DNA of 64,000 nt from Muscardinus avellanarius (lineage: Eukaryota; Chordata; Mammalia; Rodentia; Gliridae), in the NCBI GenBank assembly GCA_963383645.1, contig OY726561.1:23950795-24014794 (forward strand), read 5' to 3'. Position 1 is the stretch's first letter, and each line of letters starts with the position of its first letter. The translations under genes were made by a program, and so were the position numbers. Shown piece after piece: positions 56,471 through 64,000 of this stretch. A model generated the notes under the pieces. It saw nothing but the letters and a program-made list of their open reading frames with translations. It was not told the origin of the DNA and made no database searches.

Positions 56471-57250
56471 AAATAATATTATCTGTAGTATCTCCAAAAT
56501 AAGCATTTTACTGGACAATATGATTTCCTATAAAAAATCAAAATGCTCAGAATATTAAATTTGTTCTGTATTTTTCTAATTTTATTAATAAATAAAAATA
56601 CCTATTTCAAGTATGTGATATATGAAGGAACTATATGTCATAACAAATTATTCTTCTCAAACCAACATCATTCTTTTCTATGTATTCCAATTTTAGGTTT
56701 AAAATATTTTATTGAAAACATGTGAATTCCATTAACTCCATAGTTTGCTCTTAGTTTCTTTTTTTCTTTGTAATTATGGACCTAAGCAATTAGTCTTATG
56801 TTATAAATAGTAAATTGGTGTTTATCTATAGTCTCTTACTGGATACATAGCCTAATATTGGAACTATAAATATAGTAAATGCCTGGCATTTGTAATTATT
56901 AAGATTATATCACACAGAAACAATTGCAAGTGAATAATCAATTCTAAATCACTCAGTGTCACTCTCTCATTTTGAAGAGGTTTAATACTATCCATAAAGT
57001 CATTTGTCTTCTTGAAAGTTTTTCACTGGTTCAATTGCTTTTAGGAGAAAAACTACAGGCAATATAATTGGAAAACATGGGCTAGCACTAGTATGATGTT
57101 TTGATTTATAACAATTATTATTTCATACTTAAAATATATGAACATTTTTCACTTAGCATGATCCAAGGTACAATCACTTCTCAACTTATTCCCCCATGTA
57201 CCTAAAAGTGGCATGGTGTTTGTTACGAATTCTATGTAAAAAACAATAAA
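56471..57250. other. Unique AT-rich non-coding DNA
   Basis: No gene or repeat recognised. Confidence 0.5.
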
Positions 57251-57469
57251 GCCAGGCGCACAGGCACACATCTATAATTCTAGTACATGTGAGGTTGAGA
57301 AGGGAAGATCACAGGTTCAATGCCAGCCTCAGCAACTTAGTGAAGCCCTCAGCAGTTAGTGATATTTTGTTTAAAAATATAAATAAATAAATAAGTAAAT
57401 AAGTAAATAAATATATGACTAGGGTATAGCTCAGTGGTAGATTGCCCTGGGCTCAATTCCCAGTATCAA
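57251..57469 (+). mobile_element. B1-dID SINE, old, canonical ID half
   Basis: GCCAGGCGCACAGGCACAC, GCCAGCCTCAGCAACTTAG, an (AAAT)n linker, then AGGGTATAGCTCAGTGGTAG and GGGCTCAATTCCCAGTATC plus A23. The ID half is the closest here to an ancestral ID element. Confidence 0.9.
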
Positions 57470-57491
57470 AAAAAAAAAAAAAAAAAAAAAG

Positions 57492-59190
57492 AATACAAAA
57501 TAAAAGCAACAAAACATGTATTTCAAAGAAGTAAAAGTACTACCGGAACCAAACAGAACAAACAATTTACCAAAGTATGTGGATAAGTTTCTAAATATGT
57601 TTTATTAAGAAAAAGAGTTTTCAATCACAAAAAGTACCTATGAGTTTGTTCCTAGCAACCAATAATAATTAATTTACCTTATAAAAGAAGGAAATAATTC
57701 TGAATCTGACAATTTGATTGCTTGGGTAAATTAATACTTGAAGTAATATTTTTATAGTTTCATAGTACACTGTAATTATATTCATTTTTAAAGAAACACT
57801 AAGAACTAATGCATATTTTAAAATTGACGCAAAATGAAAAATATAGATATAAATACTGATAGATTTATTTTGATTTGCTGTAGTCAACACATTTTTTTTT
57901 TTCAAATTGAGGTAAAGTAGACATTAATATTACTTGTCTGATGCTACTTTGGCAATTACAATAACATTTGATGGTGTTAATGCATCGCCACCCTGTAATT
58001 TGCAGGCTAATGCCATTGGTTTTTTGGAAGACAGAATCATTAGTTTACAACACAAAGGAAATCTCAGGGTTAACTTCAAGTTTTGATAAGAGCCATTTTA
58101 CATATTCAGCATAAGGAAACTAAAAATTTTATTTACTAAATAATAAATGAAAATATTTTAAATGCTGCAGCTTTGTTTTCATACTCCCTAGATTATAAAA
58201 TCTATAATTTTATTCTTTATAATTTTATTCTGAGTTCTTCAGAAAAGAATCTGTTTTTGAATATACTAATTTAAAGGAATCAACTACATTTTTTCTTAAT
58301 GTATTTGTTCACTATTACACTGACATGGCATCAAAGACAGTAACTGTCGATCTTTGATCAGATTAAAAATATACAGTAATAAGCATGAACACCATACCAC
58401 TTTTGCTCTAGTGTTCTCTGAATCACATTCTGTGTTAAGATCTCTGTAGAAAGTTTAAAAACACAAACTTACCTGAACCATAGAGGTATGTATGTTTGTA
58501 AGTGACACGGACAATTAATTTAATAAAAGTTAAGGTAACAAAGGGTAGACAAAGCTTATAAAAAACATTACCTATGGACCTGGCTTGCTTGCCAAATTCA
58601 ATGCCATCACTGCCATCTTGCATAAAGAAGGCCTACTTTAAAGCTTTTTCAAACACAGACGTCCTCTTCGAAAATCAAAATGAACTAGATCACAATGTGC
58701 AATTATTTATTGCCATTTACTATATGACATGAATGAACCCGCACAGGTAGTAAAATTAAAAGGTCAACAGCTCATTAAATCTGGGGTGGATGGACATAGG
58801 TAGTATTTTCCAGCTAGAGTCCAGTGATCAAATAGCAGGCAAAGCTTTGTAAGTAATTGCTTTGTGACTCTGGGGAATTTTCTAAATTCCCAAGTCTCAG
58901 TAAATGGACTTTTTTTGATTAGGACTAATATGTTGTCTGCTCACTAAAATTATCACAGCATGTTATAAATCAACTCAATGTAAAATTGCAAACTTTAAAT
59001 TTAGAATGGCAAAAAAATTACAAAACTAACATTACATCTTAGTTCCCAGGCCTCAACAAAACTTAGTTATTAAAAAAACTTTTTAATCCTCCATTTTACT
59101 ATTGTCCACATTATTATGAAATTATAATGGCAGATTTAAAAATATTTTCAAAAATTATAAAGTGCTACTCAGCTAATTCTTTTATGTTTT
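57492..59190. other. Unique non-coding DNA
   Basis: No gene or repeat recognised. The frames at 57669-57905 and 58435-58623 have no domain. Confidence 0.5.
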
Positions 59191-59390
59191 TGGCACTGGT
59201 GATTGAATCTAAGGCATCCTGTCACAGAGATATACCTGACCCCTTTTTTATTTATTTATTTAATTTTGAAACCAGGTCTCACTAAGTTATTAAGGCTCTT
59301 GCTATGTTGCTAAGGATGTCCTATAACCTGTGATCTTGTTTTACCCTCCCAAGAACTGGGATTACAGAAATGTGCCACCACACCCAGCTA
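59191..59390 (-). mobile_element. B1-dID SINE, old
   Basis: TGGCACTGGTGATTGAATC, CCAGGTCTCACTAAGTTATT, GTGCCACCACACCCAGC. Confidence 0.88.
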
Positions 59391-59590
59391 AAGTATTTCT
59401 TTAAAGTACTTCCTCATTCTAGAAAAAAACAAAACATTAAAAATTTAAAATATCCCCCATTCATCTTAGGTTTTATTATTATATTTAGGTTGTTAAATTC
59501 TTAAATTCATTAATACTTGCCATTTAAACATGTCATGAATACCTTCCATCAAATTTATACAGGTTTATTTTTTATACTTTTTTTTTTTTT

Positions 59591-59762
59591 GTGGTACTGG
59601 GGTTCCTGGAAGCCCTTCTACCTCTGGGCTACACTCCCAGACCTATTTTATTTTTGGAACCAGGGTCTCTTATGCCAGCGTGGCTGGCTTCGAACCTGCG
59701 CAATGCTCCTGTCTTGGCCTCCCAAGCGTGGGGATTACAATCGTGTGCCACCACGCCCAGCT
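59591..59762 (-). mobile_element. B1-dID SINE, 'GCTTAAGAGACC' subfamily, in an L1 poly-A
   Basis: GTGGTACTGGGGTTCCTGGA, GGGTCTCTTATGCCAGCGTG, GTGCCACCACGCCCAGC. Flanks TTTTTTATACTTTT and TTTTTTACACTTTT suggest insertion at the very end of the L1 next door. Frames at 59517-59792 are shadows. Confidence 0.93.
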
Positions 59763-59764
59763 TT

Positions 59765-61205
59765 TTTTTACACTTTTAATGGTGCATTATAGCCTCTAAT
59801 AATAATGTAGTTCACAGTAACATACATGAAAATAGCACTTGGATGGTTTTCCCCTGGCTACCTCTCCACTTCCTTTCTTCCTCAGAGGATACTGAGATTG
59901 ACATTGGTTTTCTCATATATACACATAATTTCAGTGGAAGTGATTCCTTCATTGATTCTCCCTCTCAACTCCCTCCCTCTAGACCACCTCTCTGGTTCCA
60001 CTGCGGCATCTATGACATCATGTGAAGTCCCTTTCACCATCCTGATAACTCCTTAGTTTCTTCTTATGAGAAAAAGAAATATGACCCTTCACTTTCTGTG
60101 ATTGTCTAATTTCACTTATTATAATGTTCTCCAAGTATGTCCATTTTTTGTAAATAATATAATTTTGACCTTATTTCTTATTGAATAGAATTCCATTTTA
60201 TGTATTTCCCATAATTTAGTAACCCATTCTTCTGCTGATCTATACTTAGATTGCTTTCATGATTTATCTATTTGTCTATTGTGCTGCTATAAACATGGAT
60301 ATGTAGACATTACCATAATATTCTGATTTTAGTTCTTTTGGAAAGATGTCCAGGAATGGTTTAGCTGGGTTATATGGTGGATACATTCCCAATTTTCTGA
60401 AGACTATCCACAGTGATCTCCATAGTGTAACAGCTGCTCTAAATTTTTAATCCTACCAACAGTGTAAAGAGTTCTTACTTCCCCACATCCTCACCAGCAT
60501 TTTTTAGTATTTTGACTTTTTGATGATTGCTATTCTGATTTGGGTTAGAGGGAATCTCAGTGCTTCTCCCTGCTTGCTAATGATGTTGAATTTTTTTTTC
60601 ATGTACATTGGCCATTTGTACTTCTTCTTTTGTGAAGTGTCCATTTAGTTAAATTAGCCATCTTTTGTTTGGGTTTTATTTTAGTTTGAAGTCTTTTAAG
60701 TGTTTTGTATATTCTAGATATTAGTGTTTTATCAGAGGAATAGCTGGTAAAGATCTTCTGTCATTCTGTAAGCTCTTTATATAGACTTTTCATGGTTTCC
60801 TTTGATGAACAGAAGCTTTTTAGTTTAATGCCAACACATTTATTAATTCTGGTTTTAATTTCCTGAGCTTTGGGGGTTCTTATTAAGCAAGTTTCTACCT
60901 AAGCCTCTCTCTTATAGTATTGGACCTATGCCCTCTTCTAGTAATTTCAAAGCCTGTGGTCTAATTTCCAGGTCTTTAATTCATCTTAAGTTGACTCTTG
61001 TGAAGGATGAGAAGTAGGTCTTTAATGTTTCTACAAATGGATAATCAGTTTTCCCAAAACCTTTTGTTGAATAGGGTGTCTTTTCTCAAAAAATGTGTTT
61101 GGGACCTTTTTCAAAAATCAATTGACTATAAGTATGTTGATTTGTGTCTTATCTTTTATTCTGTTCCATTTGGTCTGCGTGTCTGTTTTTGTGCCAATAG
61201 CAAAC
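59765..61205 (-). mobile_element. L1 ORF2 C-terminal part and 3'UTR, antisense (1.4 kb)
   Basis: Begins with the reversed L1 end CACTTTTAATGGTGCATTAT, continues through the C/T-rich 3'UTR and antisense ORF2 landmarks: ATTGAATAGAATTCCATTTT, CCACAGTGATCTCCATAGTG, ACCAACAGTGTAAAGAGTTC, CCCACATCCTCACCAGCAT and TCTGTTCCATTTGGTCTGCG. Many substitutions and gaps leave no ORF2 frame. Truncated at its 5' side near 61205. Confidence 0.9.
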
Positions 61206-61404
61206 TTTAAATTCTAATATGTCTTAATTATGCATTATCTAACTTATAAACAATGTTAGTTGCTGAGTCTTATTTTTGAACTCATCACTTAATACTGAAT
61301 CCTTCCTTTAGAGCAGGTCACAAAGAGGAGTAACCCATTCTTCAGTTTATTTCCCTGAATAATATTCATTCCAAATGGAAGCTTATTGCCAAGAGTTGCT
61401 TTAG

Positions 61405-61930
61405 CAGAGTATACTTATGGTAGGCAGAAGGATGTTCACTTCCAAATCCCTAGAACCTGTACATGTTGTGAAGTGGGAAAAGAATTACATGGTAAAAGTC
61501 TCAGAAAAATTAATGAAGATGGAAATTTTCATAAATGGAGACTATCTTATTTACCTGGTAGGGTTCAGAATAATAACAGGGACCTTTATAAATATATAGA
61601 GAGGTGGGTGATTAAGATGGAGATGTAATGACAGAAGAAGAAACCATAACAACAGAAAGGGAGTGGCAAAGAGGTAGGAAGAATGGATTTGAAGAGTCTT
61701 CATTGTTGGCTTTGGAGAAGAAAGAGGCTATGGTTAAGGAACTTGCCAGTAGTAGCTGTCAGAAGCTGGAAAATACAAGAACTCAAATTATAAAGTCGAG
61801 TTTCAAGAAAGTACCCTACTCTTTCAACACCTTGATTTTGAACCTCCAGATATTAAGAAAATAAATTTGTATTATATATGCAACTGAATGTGTGTTAGTG
61901 TGCTATGTTAGCAGTAGGAAGCTAACTATG
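61405..61930 (+). mobile_element. Ancient MaLR-like solo LTR
   Basis: Follows a mammal-wide LTR pattern: GGCAGAAGGATGTTCACTTC, CCCTAGAACCTGTACATG, TTACATGGTAAAAG, AACACCTTGATTTTGAACC, CCTCCAGATATTAAGAAAAT, and an end like TAGCAGTAGGAAGCTAACT. Exact family not certain. The frames at 61386-61864 fall inside it and are not genes. Confidence 0.65.
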
Positions 61931-61944
61931 GTCAAAGACAATCC

Positions 61945-62130
61945 CTTTAGAGTCAGGTTACTCTGTCTTAAAACAAAAACACCACTCAAAGTTTCCAAGT
62001 ATTATTTTCATCATCTTTAAAATGTGTCTGTGGTAGCATGAACCTTATAAAATACGTTAGGCTCAAGTGAGATAATTTATGTCTAATGCTCATAACACTG
62101 TTTGGCATAGTAAATGTTCAAGACTCGTGA
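61945..62130 (+). mobile_element. MIR, 3' part
   Basis: TCATCATCTTTAAAATGTG, AGTGAGATAATTTATGTCT, CATAACACTGTTTGGCATAG and TAAATGTTCAAGA match the 3' half of MIR in order. Confidence 0.75.
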
Positions 62131-62259
62131 ATATATTTCCATGTATCTTTTCCCAAAATTTTCTAAACAACCTACTAATTTCCATCACTGATGAGAAATG
62201 ATAATGGGATTTATAACCAGAAGTAAATAGATGCAGGGATATGTTAAGTCATGGAAAAT

Positions 62260-62450
62260 GGATTGTGAAGCTAGACAAGCATGGCTTTTGAATTACAGCT
62301 TGTTCATGCACCAGTTGAACAGCCTTAAACAAGTGATTATCCTTCCATGAGCTTTAGACTCTTAATTTCTAACTTATATAAACTTAATGTACTCCACACT
62401 CATATGAAGTAATAGAGCTCATTGTGGTGTCTAACATAAGCTGGGATTCC
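62260..62450 (+). mobile_element. MIR, near full length
   Basis: AGCTAGACAAGCATGGCTTT, TTGAATTACAGCTTGTTC, AACAGCCTTAAACAAGTGAT, CATGAGCTTTAGACTCTTA and AATAGAGCTCATTGTGGTG follow MIR from head to tail. Confidence 0.7.
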
Positions 62451-62665
62451 TTAAATGGTAGTTTCTTATCTTCTAGCCTTATTCAGCCTTAATGTTTTGT
62501 ATAATCTGAGGAATATAACACAAGCAAAATACATTTATATAGTAAAGATATGAAAGGTCGGAGAAAATAAGTAAATTCAATATTTAAACCCAGGAATTGA
62601 TTTCAAGTTAAGGGTTTGTTCTACAAACCACATTTTGAATAGAATATTAATTTATTGTTTTTGTT

Positions 62666-63090
62666 TCTGGGGTACAAAGAATTGAACCCAGGGACATTCT
62701 ATTTCTTAGATACACTCCTTAGCACTTTTTTTTTTATTATGGTACTAATTATTGAACCCAGGCACATTATACTTCCTAGCTACAAGCTATGCCCCAGTCC
62801 TTCCTTCTTATTTATTTATGTATTTATATATTTATTTATCTTACTTAGTTTTGAAATAGGATCTCTCTAGGTTACCTACAGGCTCTCTAATGCTTAGGAT
62901 GATCTTGACTGTGATCCTCTCAGCCTCCCAAGTGCTAGGATTATAGATATGAGCCACCACACCCAGTTTAATTTTTATTTTGAAACAAAGTCTCACTAAG
63001 GTGTGGAGAGCCTTGCTAAGTTGCTGAGGCTAGCTTCGAACCTGTGATCCTCCTGTCTCAACCCCTCAAGTATTGGTATTATTGGCATGT
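62666..63090 (-). mobile_element. B1-dID SINE interrupted by another SINE
   Basis: Outer element: ID half at 62666-62728 (AGAATTGAACCCAGGGACAT) and B1 half at 62969-63090 (TTTTTATTTTGAAACAAAGT, TCCTCCTGTCTCAACCCC). Confidence 0.8.
62733..62968 (-). mobile_element. B1-dID SINE inserted inside another SINE
   Basis: ATGGTACTAATTATTGAACC, a (TTTA)n linker, AAATAGGATCTCTCTAGG, GCCTCCCAAGTGCTAGGATT, GAGCCACCACACCCAG. Same strand as its host element. Confidence 0.82.
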
Positions 63091-64000
63091 CGATGCATAG
63101 AATATTAATTTGTAATTAAAAATGAGAGGAAATAGGCACATTTTACCTCCAGCTAAAGAACAGAGAGTTTTAGAAATTGTAATACCATGAATTATTATGT
63201 AATATTATTTCAGCAGGTAATTCTAACAACTTTAAAATTTTTTGAAGCTTACATTAAAACCATTATGGAGTTTAATATAGTAACAGAAATGTCCTTTATG
63301 AAGAAAATTATTTGTTTTCTAATTCTGAAAGTCAACACTATTGTTAAATAACTACAAGTGCACTATCTTAAAATTTCCTGCCCCGACAGTTGTCTCATAC
63401 TGACACCTCAAATGTTAATAGCAGACATAGGTTTGGCAGGCATCCCAGGAGAGAAAAAAAGATGTATGGATTAAAACTACTTTACATTCTAGTCACAAAT
63501 AGCACTAGCAACATGACAACCAAGAATTTTACATCAGAAAGAATCTATTGTTCTCTAAATTCCACTAAATGCTTGTGATTAAGTCAGAGTACACCTTGAC
63601 CACTTTCCCTGATTTTCCCTCAAAATGGGACAATTAGGGCCTGGGACAACACAGGAAGCCAAATAAGATAAGGGGTATCCTCAATATTTGTGTAAAACCC
63701 CATCTTTGTTAATAAACAGTTTATATAATTATTTTCTTTACCTTAGAGATTTTGTATTTCTGTTTATGTGTTACAACCTGACATTGATACATAAGCAAAA
63801 TAATTTTGCTAATTTTACTGTAATTATAAGTTCTCGTTTCAAGATCGCCAAGAATCCGCTGTATTTACATTAAAAAATGCTCTCAAAATTAGATTTTTCC
63901 CCGAAGTGAATATTCATAATGAAAGTAGTTTTAAATACTCATACTAATAAAAAATATGGGTTATATCATCTATGGTGGTGGATTACATAATTTTCAGAAT
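63091..64000. other. Unique non-coding DNA
   Basis: No gene or repeat recognised. The frames at 63390-63578 and 63688-63873 have no domain. Confidence 0.5.

Noticed and set aside
56211..56558. 115-residue plus-strand frame
   Set aside because: It is antisense translation of a SINE; the same peptide pattern recurs in other SINE copies at 33486 and 59517.
61386..61864. Two consecutive frames resembling an exon pair
   Set aside because: The span matches an old solo LTR pattern from end to end.
1..64000. CRISPR arrays, operons, tRNA or rRNA genes, or a prokaryotic system
   Set aside because: The SINE, L1 and LTR content is plainly mammalian nuclear DNA; repeated units are SINEs and microsatellites, and ID-like halves are tRNA-derived SINE parts, not tRNA genes.

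Overview
This is about 64 kb of AT-rich mammalian nuclear DNA with no supportable protein-coding host gene, exon, tRNA or rRNA gene. The host is most likely a squirrel-family rodent (Sciuridae). The window carries roughly 45 copies of a dimeric SINE made of a 7SL/B1-like left half (intact copies keep the pol III B box GGTTCGAAGCC) joined through an A-rich linker to an ID/tRNA-like right half ending ...CCCCAGTACC. That B1-dID layout is known from squirrels and dormice. The species cannot be named from this window.

Layout. 1-3.6 kb: unique DNA, then SINEs, one split by an L1 tail. 5.4-6 kb: antisense L1 3' end. 7-18 kb: scattered SINEs, MLT1 LTR pieces and microsatellites. 18.36-18.69 kb: a GC-rich solo LTR on the minus strand. 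20.2-22.1 kb: a 194-bp direct duplication beside SINEs. 24.17-25.31 kb: a SINE split by a 906-bp solo LTR that holds three tandem ~150-bp units. 29-31.4 kb: a SINE cluster. 34.49-37.49 kb: a 2.7-kb composite L1 with 5'UTR, ORF1 broken by two in-frame TGA codons, an inverted segment of much older L1, an L1 3' tail and poly-A, all between perfect 16-bp target-site duplications; a SINE later landed in the right-hand duplication. 45.8-47.1 kb: three L1 3' pieces in mixed orientation. 48.4-50.2 kb: six SINEs. 55.1 kb: a 157-nt pure pyrimidine tract. 59.6-61.2 kb: an antisense L1 ORF2/3'UTR fragment with a SINE at its tail. 61.4-62.5 kb: an old LTR and two MIRs. 62.7-63.1 kb: a SINE inside a SINE.

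No genes work together here; the content is layered insertions whose relative ages can be read from nesting. Short open reading frames are explained by SINEs, LTRs, L1 and microsatellites, or look random. The most unusual objects are the composite L1, the LTR with the triple internal repeat, a SINE subfamily with a rebuilt middle and tail, and the regular placement of microsatellites at SINE 3' ends. All repeat family names come from recognising consensus patterns by eye; no database search was run.
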